Source: Massilia glaciei
GTDB lineage: Bacteria > Pseudomonadota > Gammaproteobacteria > Burkholderiales > Burkholderiaceae_D
DNA: 64,000 nt
Direction of reading: 5' to 3'
Assembly (NCBI RefSeq): GCF_003011895.2
Contig: NZ_PXWF02000310.1
Location: 40,366 to 104,365, forward strand
In this document: positions 16,985 to 26,784 of the stretch, one piece after another
Layout of the letters: each line of letters starts with the position of its first letter
Numbering within the stretch: the first letter of the stretch is position 1
Notes under the pieces: generated by a model
Databases searched by the model: none
The model's input: only the letters and a program-made list of their open reading frames with translations
Told to the model about the DNA's origin: nothing
Program-made: the position numbers and the translations under genes

Positions 16985-17006
16985 TGTCTAGACACGATTG
17001 TCTACA
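16985..17006. promoter_or_regulatory. Candidate BlaI operator pair
   Basis: A perfect ten-base palindrome TGTCTAGACA (16985-16994) is followed 14 bases later by TGTCTACA (16999-17006). BlaI/MecI repressors bind dyads with TACA/TGTA half-sites, which these resemble. They lie just upstream of the repressor gene. Assignment by position and symmetry. Confidence 0.6.
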
Positions 17007-17031
17007 TAATTATTGAGCAGATCACGAAAAC

Positions 17032-17063
17032 AAAAAACGGCGCCGGGATTGCTCCGGGCGCCG
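17032..17063 (-). terminator. Intrinsic terminator of dctA
   Basis: On the minus strand a ten-base stem CGGCGCCCGG / CCCGGCGCCG with loop AGCAAT ends in TTTTTTG. It lies 22 bases after the dctA stop and separates it from the BlaI promoter region. Confidence 0.85.
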
Positions 17064-17084
17064 TGCGAAAACCGTGTGGATGCG

Positions 17085-18413
17085 TCAGGCGGCGAGCGGC
17101 TGTACGGGCTGGGCGGGCTGGGTCGGCTGGGCCGGGTGCAGCGCGGGATGCACGTCCGGCGAAGGCGACTTGAGCTCGCTCTGGAGGCGCTCATGGTCGA
17201 GTTCTTTCTCCCAATGCGAGACGACGATCGTGGCCACGCCGTTGCCGACGAAGTTGGTCAGGGCGCGGCATTCGCTCATGAAGCGGTCGATGCCGAGGAT
17301 CAGCGCCATGCCCGCCACGGGGATCGTCGGCACCACCGCCAGCGTCGCCGCCAGGGTGATGAAGCCGGCGCCGGTGATGCCGGAGGCGCCCTTCGAGGTC
17401 AGCATCGCCACGCCGAGGATGGTCAGTTGCTGTCCCAGCGACAGGTCGGTGTTGGTGGCCTGGGCCACGAACAGGGCCGCCATGGTCATGTAGATATTGG
17501 TGCCGTCCAGATTGAACGAATAGCCGGTTGGAACGACGAGCCCGACGACGGGCTTGGAGCAACCGAGTTTTTCGAGCTTGCGCATCAGGGCGGGCAGGGC
17601 GCTTTCCGACGAGCTGGTGCCGAGCACGATCAGCAGTTCCTCCTTGATGTAGGCGATGAAGCGGAAGATCGAAAAGCCGGTCAGGCGGGCGATCAGCCCC
17701 AGCACCACGAACACGAACAGGGCGCAGGTCAGGTAGAACGAGCCCATCAGTTTGGCCAGCGGCAACAGCGAGCCCAGGCCGAACTTGCCGATGGTGAAGG
17801 CCATCGCGCCGAAGGCGCCGATCGGGGCGACCTTCATGACGATGCCGACCACGCCGAAGATGACGTGCGACATGTCGTCGATGAGCCTGGTGACCGGGCG
17901 GCCGCGTTCGCCGAGCATCGACAGCGCGAAGCCGAACAGGATCGCAAACAGCAGCACCTGCAGGATGTCGCCCTTGGCGAAGGCGTCGACGACCGTGTTG
18001 GGGATGATGTTCATGACGAACTCGACCGTGCTCTGGGTCTTGGCCTTGTCGGTGTAGGCGGCGATGCTCGAGGCGTCGAGCTTGGTCGGGTCGGCGTTGA
18101 AGCCGTCGCCCGGACGCACCACATTGGCCACGACCAGGCCGATCACCAGCGCGACGGTGGAGACGACCTCGAAGTACAGCAGGGCCTTGCCGCCGACGCG
18201 GCCGATCTTTTTCATGTCCTGCATGCCGGCGATGCCGGCGACCACGGTGCAGAAGATGACGGGCGCGATGATCATCTTGATGAGCTTGATGAAACCGTCG
18301 CCGAGCGGCTTCATGTCGACTCCGAGCGCGGGGTAGAAGATGCCGAGCGCGATGCCGCACACGATGGCGAACAGGACCTGGACGTACAGGATTTTGTAGA
18401 ACGGGGTTTTCAT
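17085..18413 (-). CDS. dctA: C4-dicarboxylate:cation symporter DctA (DAACS family)
   Basis: A 442-residue membrane protein. Family motifs are clear: [16 protein letters not shown], the serine-rich re-entrant loop [15 protein letters not shown] near residue 270, [13 protein letters not shown], and [13 protein letters not shown]. It takes up succinate, fumarate and malate with protons or sodium. The C-terminal 20 residues are a Pro/Gln-rich tail ([17 protein letters not shown]), longer than usual and probably flexible. I chose ATG 18413; upstream in-frame codons give an unlikely extension. It is a single-gene unit with its own terminator. No dctBD pair is visible here, so regulation is unknown. 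Confidence 0.95.
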   Translation of the reverse strand: MKTPFYKILYVQVLFAIVCGIALGIFYPALGVDMKPLGDGFIKLIKMIIAPVIFCTVVAGIAGMQDMKKIGRVGGKALLYFEVVSTVALVIGLVVANVVRPGDGFNADPTKLDASSIAAYTDKAKTQSTVEFVMNIIPNTVVDAFAKGDILQVLLFAILFGFALSMLGERGRPVTRLIDDMSHVIFGVVGIVMKVAPIGAFGAMAFTIGKFGLGSLLPLAKLMGSFYLTCALFVFVVLGLIARLTGFSIFRFIAYIKEELLIVLGTSSSESALPALMRKLEKLGCSKPVVGLVVPTGYSFNLDGTNIYMTMAALFVAQATNTDLSLGQQLTILGVAMLTSKGASGITGAGFITLAATLAVVPTIPVAGMALILGIDRFMSECRALTNFVGNGVATIVVSHWEKELDHERLQSELKSPSPDVHPALHPAQPTQPAQPVQPLAA

Positions 18414-18568
18414 GGTGGGCTCTCGCGTCGGGATGGTTGATGAACCCATCATCATCGAAACGCGCGAACACATCTATTGTGGAAATCCACAGGGGACTGC
18501 CGGTGAAAGGGAGGTGAAGGGTGAAGCGCTGTAGAAACTGCGATGATCGTCACGCAAAAAATACCCAC

Positions 18569-18653
18569 ACATCGTCCTCGCGGAGGCGGGGACCCATAGG
18601 ACTGTAGCGTATAGCAAGCGTTCTATGGGGCCCCGCCTCCGCGAGGACGATGT
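18569..18653. repeat. REP-like inverted repeat pair with 31-bp arms
   Basis: The arms 18569-18599 and 18623-18653 are inverted copies with one mismatch and a 23-bp spacer. Each arm carries the core CGGAGGCGGGGACCCATAG, a variant of the GCGGGGACCCAT element found at 25846, 25967, 38085 and 38188. It fills the gap between dctA and bdhA; no gene is seen in 18474-18700. As RNA it would form a very stable hairpin. Confidence 0.85.
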
Positions 18654-18700
18654 TGGTCTATGGCATTTTGGGGCTTAGGGCCCGGTTTTTAAGGCGCCGC

Positions 18701-19495
18701 TTATTGCGCGGTCCAGCCCCCATCCATGTTCCACGCCACGCCGCGCACCTGCGCCCCGGCCGGGCTGCAAAAGAACACCGCCAGCGCGCCCAATTCCTCG
18801 GGCGTGACGAACTCGCCCGAGGGCTGCTTTTCGGCCAGCAAGGCTTTCTTGGCGGCGTCGTTGCCCAGGCCCTCCTTCGCGGCGCGGTCGTCGACCTGCT
18901 TTTGCACCAGCGGGGTGAGCACCCAGCCCGGGCAGATCGCGTTGCACGTGACGCCCGTTTGCGCCGTCTCGAGCGCGGTGACCTTGGTCAAACCGACCAG
19001 ACCATGCTTGGCGGCGACATAGGCCGACTTTTGCGCCGAACCGACCAGCCCGTGCACCGAGGCCAGGTTGATGATGCGGCCCCAGTTCTTTTGCTTCATG
19101 CCGGGTAGCGCGAGGCGCGTCGTGTGGAAGGCCGAGCTCAGGTTGATGGCGATGACCGCATCCCATCTTTCGGCCGGAAAATCCTCGATATTGGCCACAT
19201 GCTGGATCCCGGCATTGTTGACGAGCACGTCGACGCCGCCGAATTTGTCCTGCGCGAACGCGAACATGGCCGCGATCTCGGCCGGCTTGGACATGTCGGC
19301 GTTGTGGTGGGCGGTCTCGACGCCGAACTCGACGCCGACGTCCTGGTACAGCTTTTCGATCGCGATCGCGTCGCCGAAGCCGTTGAACAAGATATTGGCG
19401 CCTTGCTCGGCCAGCGAGCGGGCGATCCCCAGGCCGATGCCCGAGGTCGAGCCGGTCACAAGGGCGGTCTTGCCACTTAACATGCTGGTTTTCAT
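18701..19495 (-). CDS. bdhA: 3-hydroxybutyrate dehydrogenase
   Basis: A 264-residue short-chain dehydrogenase. TGSTSGIGLGIA near residue 15 binds NAD, NNAG follows near residue 95, and the catalytic Ser/Tyr/Lys set is in NLASVHGLVGSAQKSAYVAAKHG. AICPGWVLTPLVQKQ and the Gln-containing substrate region are typical of bacterial 3-hydroxybutyrate dehydrogenases. It oxidises 3-hydroxybutyrate (for example from PHB) to acetoacetate, which ScoAB encoded 5 kb away would activate. ATG 19495 has AGAGGATTC in front. The longer frame to 19615 is not supported. Confidence 0.92.
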   Translation of the reverse strand: MKTSMLSGKTALVTGSTSGIGLGIARSLAEQGANILFNGFGDAIAIEKLYQDVGVEFGVETAHHNADMSKPAEIAAMFAFAQDKFGGVDVLVNNAGIQHVANIEDFPAERWDAVIAINLSSAFHTTRLALPGMKQKNWGRIINLASVHGLVGSAQKSAYVAAKHGLVGLTKVTALETAQTGVTCNAICPGWVLTPLVQKQVDDRAAKEGLGNDAAKKALLAEKQPSGEFVTPEELGALAVFFCSPAGAQVRGVAWNMDGGWTAQ

Positions 19496-19662
19496 TGAAT
19501 CCTCTGGGAAAATGGTTGGCTGGAACATGCTTTGGCAGCGCGGTGCGCTACACTTCGGTAGAATTCTAAACGCAATGCCCGGTAAAATGTCGGCGCGTGG
19601 CGCGATATCGAACACACATCACTAAATTAGGGCCGCCCCGGGCGGTCCAACAAGGAACTGGC

Positions 19663-20541
19663 ATGATTGAAGCAAGAATCAAATCGGTCCAGTGCATCTC
19701 CACCGCGGGCCTGCATCAGATGGCCTACAAGGAATGGGGCGATGAAAGCAACCCGCGGGTGTTGATCTGCGTGCACGGCGTCACGCGCTCCGGCGACGAC
19801 TTCGACAACCTGGCGCGCGCGCTGTCCGACCACTACCGCGTGGTCTGCCCGGACGTGGTCGGGCGCGGCCGCTCGGGCCGCCTGGGCGACCCCGCCTTGT
19901 ACGGCATTCCACAGTATGTCAACGACATGGTGACCCTGATCGCGCGCGTGACGGCCAATGGCGGGGCCAGCACGGTCGACTGGTTCGGCACCTCGATGGG
20001 CGGACTGATCGGTATGCTGCTCGCGTCCAAGCCGGGCAGCCCGGTCGCGCGGCTGGTCATCAACGACATCGGCCCCACGCTCGATTCGGTCGCGCTGCAC
20101 CGCATCGGCGACTACATCGGGCAGGACCTGCGCTTTCCGAGCTTCGAGGCCGGCGCCAGTTTCGTGCGCGCGGTGTCGGCCTCGTTCGGCGAGCACACCG
20201 AGGACGAATGGCACAAGCTCGCCAGCGACGTGCTCGCAAAGGACGGCGACGGCAAGTGGGTGCGCCGCTACGACATGGCGCTGGCCCAGCCGTTCCGCGA
20301 GGCCACGCTCGAATCGACCCAGGCCGACGAGGCCGCGCTGTGGGCCGCCTACGACGCCATCGGCTGCCCGACGCTGCTCGTGCGCGGCGCCGACTCCGAC
20401 CTGCTCTCGCGCGAGACGGCGCAGGCGATGCTGGCGCGCGGCCCCCGGCCGGCCTTCGTCGAGCTGGCCGGCGTCGGCCACGCGCCGACCTTTTTGCATG
20501 CGGACCAGATCGCGATCGCCCGCCAATTCCTGATCGGCTGA
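19663..20541 (+). CDS. Alpha/beta-hydrolase-fold protein
   Basis: A 292-residue hydrolase. HGVTRSGDDFDNLAR near residue 38 is the oxyanion region, the nucleophile is in FGTSMGGLIGML near residue 110, the acid is probably the Asp in LLVRGADSDLLSR, and the His is in GVGHAPTF. The closest shape is the MhpC/DhaA-like esterase group with a helical cap. The substrate cannot be told. It stands divergent from bdhA, so a link with hydroxybutyrate ester metabolism is possible but only by position. The next gene, ridA-like, lies 42 bases downstream. Confidence 0.82.
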   Translation: MIEARIKSVQCISTAGLHQMAYKEWGDESNPRVLICVHGVTRSGDDFDNLARALSDHYRVVCPDVVGRGRSGRLGDPALYGIPQYVNDMVTLIARVTANGGASTVDWFGTSMGGLIGMLLASKPGSPVARLVINDIGPTLDSVALHRIGDYIGQDLRFPSFEAGASFVRAVSASFGEHTEDEWHKLASDVLAKDGDGKWVRRYDMALAQPFREATLESTQADEAALWAAYDAIGCPTLLVRGADSDLLSRETAQAMLARGPRPAFVELAGVGHAPTFLHADQIAIARQFLIG

Positions 20542-20583
20542 CCGGCCGACCGAAACAACCCTTTAATTTTAGAGAAGCACACC

Positions 20584-20934
20584 ATGGAAATCACCCGACT
20601 GCACGTAGCAAAACGCCTGTCCGAAGTGGCGATCCACAACCAGACCGTCTACCTCGCAGGCCAGATCGCCGAGGACACCGGCGCCGACATCGTCGGCCAG
20701 ATGCGCGAAGTGCTCGGCCACGTCGACCGCCTGCTGGCCGAGGCTGGCAGCGACAAGACCTGCATCCTGACGTGCCAGATCTTCATCGGCGACATGGCCA
20801 ATTTCGCCGGCATGAACGAAGTCTGGGACGAGTGGGCGGCGGCCGGGCACACCCCGCCGCGCGCCACCGTCGAAGCCAAACTGGCCAATCCGGCCTGCCT
20901 CGTCGAGGTCGTCGTCACCGCGGCCCTGCGCTAG
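20584..20934 (+). CDS. RidA/YjgF/Rid family protein
   Basis: A 116-residue single-domain Rid protein. GADIVGQMREVLGHVDRLLAEAGS, the segment around NFAGMNEVWDEWA and PPRATVEAKL with the conserved Arg are all present, as in enamine/imine deaminases that remove reactive 2-aminoacrylate. The conserved Arg suggests activity, but it belongs to the broader Rid group rather than clearly to RidA itself. A GA-rich ribosome binding site (AGAGAAGCACACC) precedes the ATG. relA starts six bases after its stop, so the two are probably co-transcribed. Confidence 0.85.
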   Translation: MEITRLHVAKRLSEVAIHNQTVYLAGQIAEDTGADIVGQMREVLGHVDRLLAEAGSDKTCILTCQIFIGDMANFAGMNEVWDEWAAAGHTPPRATVEAKLANPACLVEVVVTAALR

Positions 20935-20940
20935 GCGCCC

Positions 20941-23181
20941 GTGGTTTCCATAGCGGCGCTGGGGGGCACGGCGGCGGAGCTGGTCCAGGGGCTCGGCCCC
21001 GAGGACAGCGCGCGCGTCCAGGCCGCGCTCGACTACGCCAGCGACGCCTACCAGGGCGCGACCTGCAGCTCGGGCCAGGGCGCGTTCGAGTTCGCCGTCG
21101 GCGTGGCCGGCACGCTCGCGTTTTTGCGCAGCGATTGCGAGACCCGCATCGCCGGGCTGCTGTTCGAACTGGCCGTGGTCGACCCGGCGGCCGCCGCCGG
21201 TTTCGAGACGCGCTTCGGCAAGGAGGCGACCGACCTCGTGACCGGCGTGCGCCAGCTGATCCGGCTGCGCGACATGACGGTCGGCCAGCAAGCCGTCGGG
21301 CGCGGCAAGAACGCGGCCCAGCAGGCAGTGGCCCAGGTCGAGACGCTGCGCAAGATGCTGCTGGCGATGGCCTCCGACATGCGCGTGGTGCTGGTGCGGC
21401 TCGCCTCGTGCGTGACCACGCTGCGCTATTTCGCCGAGCTCAAGCTGTTCAACGACATGACCCGCGCCTACGGGCGCGAGACGCTCGACCTGTACGCGCC
21501 GCTGGCCAACCGGCTCGGGATCTGGCAGCTCAAGTGGGAGCTCGAGGACCTCTCGTTCCGCTTCATCGAGCCCGACACCTACAAGCGCATCGCCAAGATG
21601 CTCGAGGAAAAACGCATGATGCGCGAGGGCTTCGTGCAGTCCTCGATCACGCGCCTGCAAAATGAGTTGGACGCCGCCGGCATCAAGGCCGAGGTGTTCG
21701 GCCGGCCCAAGCACATCTACAGCATCTGGAACAAGATGCGCGGCAAGGATCTCGATTTCAGCGAGCTCTACGACGTGCGCGCCTTCCGCGTGATCGTCCC
21801 CGACGACAAGACCTGCTACACCGTGCTCGGCGTGGTCCACAACATCTGGACCCCGATCCCGAAGGAGTTCGACGACTACATCTCGCGCCCCAAGCCGAAC
21901 GGCTACCAGTCGCTGCACACGGTCGTCATGGCCGACGACGCGCGCCCGCTCGAGGTCCAGATCCGCACCCAGGCGATGCACAACTTCGCCGAGTACGGCA
22001 TCGCCGCGCACTGGCGCTACAAGGAGGAGGGCGGCTCCGACTTCAAGGGACAGAAGTACGACGAGAAGATCGCCTGGCTGCGCCAGCTGCTGGCCTGGAA
22101 GAGCGACGTCGCCGGCGCCGTCGTCGGGCAGGAGGATATCCAGCGCGAGTGGGTGGAGAAACTCAAGTCGACCACCCTCGACGACCGCATCTTCGTGCTC
22201 ACGCCGCAGGCGCGGGTGCTCGAGCTGCCGGTCGGCGCGACCCCGATCGACTTCGCCTACCACCTGCACAGCGAGGTGGGCCACCGTTGCCGCGGCGCGC
22301 GCGTGGACGGCGTCATGGTCCCGCTCAACACGGCGCTCAAAAACGGCCAGACCTGCGAGATCATCACCGCCAAGGGCGCGCCCGGCACCGCCGGCCCCTC
22401 GCGTGACTGGCTCGGCGCCGAATACACGGTCAGCAACCGCACCCGCACCAAGGTGCGCGCCTGGTTCCACGCGATCGACCTGCAAGAGACGCTCGCGCAC
22501 GGGCGCGCGCTGGTCGAAAAAACGCTCCAGCGCGAGGGCAAGACCGCCGTCAACCTCGAGGCGCTGGCCCACAAGCTCGGCTTTTCCAAGCTCGACGACC
22601 TGTTCGTCTCGGTCGGCAAGGAGGAGTTCAGCCTGCGCCACGTCGAGCAGGCCCTGCACGACGACGTCGAGGCCGCGCCGGTCGAGGACGCGGTGGTCCT
22701 CAACAAGAGCCGCGCCACCAGCGTCGAGCAGGGCGCCAAGTCGGGGGTGCTGGTGGTCGGCACCGAGGGCCTGATGACGGCGCTGGCCAGGTGCTGCAAG
22801 CCGGCGCCGCCGGACGGCATCGTCGGCTTCGTCACGCGCGGCAAGGGCGTCTCGATCCACCGCGCCAACTGCAAGAACTTCGCCGAGATGCGCGCCAAGG
22901 CGCCCGAGCGGGTGCTCCACACCGACTGGGGCCGGGCCGGCCAGGACACCGTCTATCCGGTCGACGTGTTCATCCTCGCGGGCGACCGCCAGGGCCTGCT
23001 GCGCGACATCTCCGAGGTTTTCTCGCGCGAGAAGATCAACGTCATCGGGGTCAACACGCAAAGCGCCAAGGGCCAGGCGCGCATGACCTTCACCGCCGAG
23101 ATCAGCGCCACCGCGCAGCTCAACAAGGCGCTCGCGGCGATCACCGAGGTGGTCGGCGTGCAGCAAGCGCGCCGCCAATAG
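20941..23181 (+). CDS. relA: (p)ppGpp synthetase RelA (inactive hydrolase domain)
   Basis: A 746-residue RelA/SpoT homologue starting at GTG 20941. The N-terminal HD-hydrolase region is present in outline, but the HDxxED catalytic motif is gone (the stretch reads FELAVVDPAAAAG). The synthetase domain has GRPKHIYSIWNKM, YDVRAFRVIV and PNGYQSLHTVV; TGS follows (VLTPQARVLELPVGATPIDFAYHLH), then the zinc-finger-like region with CCKPAPPDGIVG and a C-terminal ACT domain. It therefore makes (p)ppGpp in response to uncharged tRNA on the ribosome and cannot degrade it. A separate SpoT must exist elsewhere. It is followed after 18 bases by the MlaE-like gene. Confidence 0.94.
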   Translation: MVSIAALGGTAAELVQGLGPEDSARVQAALDYASDAYQGATCSSGQGAFEFAVGVAGTLAFLRSDCETRIAGLLFELAVVDPAAAAGFETRFGKEATDLVTGVRQLIRLRDMTVGQQAVGRGKNAAQQAVAQVETLRKMLLAMASDMRVVLVRLASCVTTLRYFAELKLFNDMTRAYGRETLDLYAPLANRLGIWQLKWELEDLSFRFIEPDTYKRIAKMLEEKRMMREGFVQSSITRLQNELDAAGIKAEVFGRPKHIYSIWNKMRGKDLDFSELYDVRAFRVIVPDDKTCYTVLGVVHNIWTPIPKEFDDYISRPKPNGYQSLHTVVMADDARPLEVQIRTQAMHNFAEYGIAAHWRYKEEGGSDFKGQKYDEKIAWLRQLLAWKSDVAGAVVGQEDIQREWVEKLKSTTLDDRIFVLTPQARVLELPVGATPIDFAYHLHSEVGHRCRGARVDGVMVPLNTALKNGQTCEIITAKGAPGTAGPSRDWLGAEYTVSNRTRTKVRAWFHAIDLQETLAHGRALVEKTLQREGKTAVNLEALAHKLGFSKLDDLFVSVGKEEFSLRHVEQALHDDVEAAPVEDAVVLNKSRATSVEQGAKSGVLVVGTEGLMTALARCCKPAPPDGIVGFVTRGKGVSIHRANCKNFAEMRAKAPERVLHTDWGRAGQDTVYPVDVFILAGDRQGLLRDISEVFSREKINVIGVNTQSAKGQARMTFTAEISATAQLNKALAAITEVVGVQQARRQ

Positions 23182-23199
23182 AGAGCAGGCCCGCCCCCG

Positions 23200-24009
<810 letters not shown>

Positions 24010-24021
24010 GGGGATACGCGC

Positions 24022-24972
24022 ATGCAGGAACCACAAGACAGCCCCGAAGACGGGGCCGCCGAGCCGGTCGCCCACGTCGAGGTCAAGGCGGTGGCGCTGC
24101 TGGTGCTGATGCTGGCGCTGATCTGCACCTTTTTGCTGTACGTGATGTACGCGCGCGGCGTGTTCGAAAACACCCAGCGGCTGGTGCTGGTGTCGGAGGA
24201 TTCGGAGGGCGTCATCCCGGGCATGGACATGACGTTCTCGGGCTTTCCGATCGGGCGCGTGCGCCGGGTCGAGCTCGCGCCCGACGGCAAGGCGCGCATC
24301 CTGATCGACGTCGCCAGCACCGACGCCAAATGGCTGCGCACCTCGAGCGTGTTCACGCTCGAGCGCGGCATGGTCGGCGACACCCGCATCCGCGCCTTCA
24401 CCGGGCTGCTCGAGGACCCGCCGCTGCCCGACGGCGCCACCCGCGACGTGCTTCGCGGCGACGTCGCCGGCGAGATCCCGCGGCTCGTCGCCACCGCCCG
24501 CACCGTGCTCGAGAACCTCGAGAGCATGACGCGCAGCGAATCGAGCCTGAACGCGAGTTTCGCCAACATCGAGGGCGCGACCGGGCGCCTGAGTGGACGC
24601 TACGGCCTGCTCGGAGGGGTGCTCGGCTCCGACGCCGAGGCCCAAAAACTGATCACCACGCTCGAACGGGTCGACACCCTGCTGGTAAAGACCGACAAGC
24701 GCGTGTTCGGCTCCAACGGCCTGATGAACGACGCGCAAACGACCGTGCGCCAGCTCAATGTGGTGCTCAGGGAGGCCTCGGACAGCCTTAAAAAAGTCGA
24801 CGCGGTGCTGGTCGAGGCGCAGGGCGCCGCCGTCAACGTGCGCGGCGCGAGCAAGGACCTGGGCGCGCTGCGCGCCGAGGTCGACGCCAGCCTGCGCAAG
24901 GTGACACGCATGATCGAGGAGATCAACCGGAAATGGCCATTTGCGCGCGAAACGGAGTTGAAACTGCCATGA
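24022..24972 (+). CDS. MCE-domain (MlaD-like) substrate-binding protein
   Basis: A 316-residue protein anchored by one helix at residues 27-48. The MCE domain at about residues 55-130 has the family pattern GVIPGMDMTFSGFPIGRVRRVEL. Residues 150-316 form a long helical tail, likely a coiled coil, as in MCE proteins that build periplasmic barrels or tubes for lipid transport. It lies 12 bases after the MlaE-like permease and overlaps the lipoprotein gene by four bases, so all three should be made together. Confidence 0.85.
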   Translation: MQEPQDSPEDGAAEPVAHVEVKAVALLVLMLALICTFLLYVMYARGVFENTQRLVLVSEDSEGVIPGMDMTFSGFPIGRVRRVELAPDGKARILIDVASTDAKWLRTSSVFTLERGMVGDTRIRAFTGLLEDPPLPDGATRDVLRGDVAGEIPRLVATARTVLENLESMTRSESSLNASFANIEGATGRLSGRYGLLGGVLGSDAEAQKLITTLERVDTLLVKTDKRVFGSNGLMNDAQTTVRQLNVVLREASDSLKKVDAVLVEAQGAAVNVRGASKDLGALRAEVDASLRKVTRMIEEINRKWPFARETELKLP

Positions 24973-25646
24973 AAAACACCACACCGATGGGCCACGCCGT
25001 GTTGCCGGCGCTGGCGCTGGCATTGGCATTGGGCGGCTGCGCCGGCAAGCCGGCGGCGCCGGACTGGAAGGCCAACGCGGCCGGCGCGCTCGACGCCTTC
25101 AGCGACGCCTACCTCAAGGGCGAGGGCGCCATCGCCGCGACCGAGTTCGCGCGCGCGCGCGCCGAAATGGCCAGCACCGGCAAGCCCGAACTGGTCGCGC
25201 ACGCCGAGCTGGTGCGCTGCGCGACGCGGGTGGCGAGCCTGGAGCTGGGCAGCTGTCCGGGGTTCGCCGCGCTCGAGCAGGACGCCACGCCGGCCGAACG
25301 GGCCTACGCGGCCTATCTGGACGGGCGCTGGCAGGGGCTCGACGCGGCGCTGCTGCCGGCGCAGCACCGCGCGGTGCTCGCCGCCGGCGGCGACGCCAAG
25401 GGCGTGCTGGCGGCGATCAAGGACCCGCTGGCGCGGCTGGTCGCGGCCGGGGTGATGTTCAAGAAGCTGCGCATCGTGCCGGTCGATATCGCCAACGCGA
25501 CCGAGACGGCGTCGGACCAGGGCTGGCGCCGGCCGCTGCTGATGTGGCTCAGCGTCGCGCTCAAGCGCGCGCAAGCCGGCGGCGATGTGGCGGAGGCGGC
25601 GCGCATCGAGCGCCGCATCGCGCTGGCGGCGGGCACGCCGCCGTGA
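24969..25646 (+). CDS. Lipoprotein of the MlaE/MlaD operon
   Basis: A 225-residue lipoprotein: signal peptide and lipobox LGGC (LALGGCAGKPAAP) near residue 23. The mature part is Ala-rich and predicted helical with several repeat-like segments (FSDAYLKGEGAIAATEFARARAEMA, DATPAERAYAAYLDGRW), suggesting a TPR-like or helical bundle fold. No enzyme motif is seen. In Mla-type operons the last gene often encodes an outer-membrane-facing lipoprotein, and its four-base overlap with the MCE gene supports that role; the precise function is unknown. Confidence 0.75.
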   Translation: MKNTTPMGHAVLPALALALALGGCAGKPAAPDWKANAAGALDAFSDAYLKGEGAIAATEFARARAEMASTGKPELVAHAELVRCATRVASLELGSCPGFAALEQDATPAERAYAAYLDGRWQGLDAALLPAQHRAVLAAGGDAKGVLAAIKDPLARLVAAGVMFKKLRIVPVDIANATETASDQGWRRPLLMWLSVALKRAQAGGDVAEAARIERRIALAAGTPP

Positions 25647-25677
25647 CATGGCAAATTCACCCCGCGTTTCCCCAGTC

Positions 25678-25740
25678 CTGAGGTTTGAACTCCACGCGTG
25701 CAGTTCAAACTATATATAGGGAGGCTCAGCATGGGTCCCT
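25678..25740 (-). repeat. Dispersed repeat fragment related to 38091-38142
   Basis: Read on the minus strand this runs GGGACCCATGCTGAGC, a short variable part, then GAGTTCAAACCTCAG. The same order, GGGACCCATGCTGAGC and GAGTTCAAACCTTCAG, occurs on the plus strand at 38097-38142. Inside it is a nine-base inverted repeat GTTTGAACT / AGTTCAAAC (25683-25691, 25702-25710). Confidence 0.75.
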
Positions 25741-25814
25741 GCTTTCGAGGTTGTCGCAAAACTCGGAACGAGCCGTCGATGCGCGAAATATGCGATTGAA
25801 GCAGACCTTAGAAC

Positions 25815-25993
25815 CGTCATCCCGCCTCCACGTCATCCCGCCTCCACGTCATCCCCGCGCAAGCGGGGACCCATACTGAGCAAGCCGCCACGCGCCATCG
25901 CCAAATGCTGACGGCGTTGTTCGCGCGCCAAAGCTTCGAACTGCGCGAATCGGCGAACTCAGAAAGGGTCCCCGCTTGCGCGGGGAAGACGTT
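25815..25993. repeat. REP-like inverted repeat with tandem leader units
   Basis: Two 16-bp direct copies of CGTCATCCCGCCTCCA (25815-25846) lead into an inverted repeat: arms 25846-25872 and 25967-25993, 27 bp each with one mismatch, and a 94-bp spacer. The arm core is CCCCGCGCAAGCGGGGACCC, itself a palindrome. Together with 25678-25740 it occupies the 388-bp gap between the Mla-type operon and the LytTR gene, where I see no gene. Confidence 0.85.
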
Positions 25994-26034
25994 GGTTAAG
26001 GTGGTGGTTAATAGCAGCCCCTTTCGCGACAGCC

Positions 26035-26784
26035 TCAATCGCGGAACAAGTGCGCGAACGTGCGGCTGACTGGCAAAATCTCGTCGCTGCCCTTGACGAT
26101 CACCTGCAAACGCTCGGCGTCGACCCGCTCGACCGCCGCCACCGCCTTGACATTGACCACGGTGCCCCGGTGGATCTGCCAGAAGCGCTCGCCGTCGAGC
26201 CCGCCCAGCAGGTCCTTGAGCGCGATCTTGACCAGCGCCTCGGAGTCGGCCAGCACCACCCGCGTGTACTTGGTGTCGGACTGGAAGAACAGCACGTCCT
26301 CGACATCGATGAGCCGGATCTGGCGCCCCACGGTGGCCTTGATCCACTTCATCTTCTCGGGCTCGGCCTCGGGCATCTTGGCCCTGAGCAGGCGCAGGAT
26401 GTCGCCCATCTCGGCCGGCGGCGCCTGCACCTTGTCGCGGATGCGCGCGATCGTCTTGGCCAGCCGGTCGCTTTGCACCGGTTTCAACAAATAGTCGATG
26501 GCGCCGGCGTCGAAGGCCTCGAGCGCGTACTGGTCGTAGGCCGTCACGAACACCACGTGCGCCGCCTTGCCGATGCGCTGGGCCACCTCGATCCCCGACA
26601 GCCCCGGCATGCGGATGTCGAGGAACACCACGTCCGGCTCGTGCTCGAGAAAGCCGTCCCAGGCGTCGTTGCCGTTCTCGGCCACCAAGACCACGTCGGC
26701 CCCCGGCCACTCGACCCTGAGCATCTCGAGCAGGCGCTCGCGCATCAGCGGTTCGTCCTCGGCGATCATGACCCGTGTGTTCAT
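26035..26784 (-). CDS. LytTR-family response regulator
   Basis: A 249-residue response regulator. The receiver domain (residues 4-120) has the acidic pocket AEDEP, the phosphorylatable Asp in VVFLDIRMPGLSG and the Lys in LLKPVQSD. The LytTR DNA-binding domain (145-249) begins WIKATVGRQIRLIDVEDVLFFQSDTKYT and includes FWQIHRGTVVNVKAV. Its start overlaps the stop of the LytS-type kinase gene by four bases; the two form a classical pair. The targets are unknown, with no obvious lrgA-like or transporter gene adjacent. Confidence 0.92.
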   Translation of the reverse strand: MNTRVMIAEDEPLMRERLLEMLRVEWPGADVVLVAENGNDAWDGFLEHEPDVVFLDIRMPGLSGIEVAQRIGKAAHVVFVTAYDQYALEAFDAGAIDYLLKPVQSDRLAKTIARIRDKVQAPPAEMGDILRLLRAKMPEAEPEKMKWIKATVGRQIRLIDVEDVLFFQSDTKYTRVVLADSEALVKIALKDLLGGLDGERFWQIHRGTVVNVKAVAAVERVDAERLQVIVKGSDEILPVSRTFAHLFRD

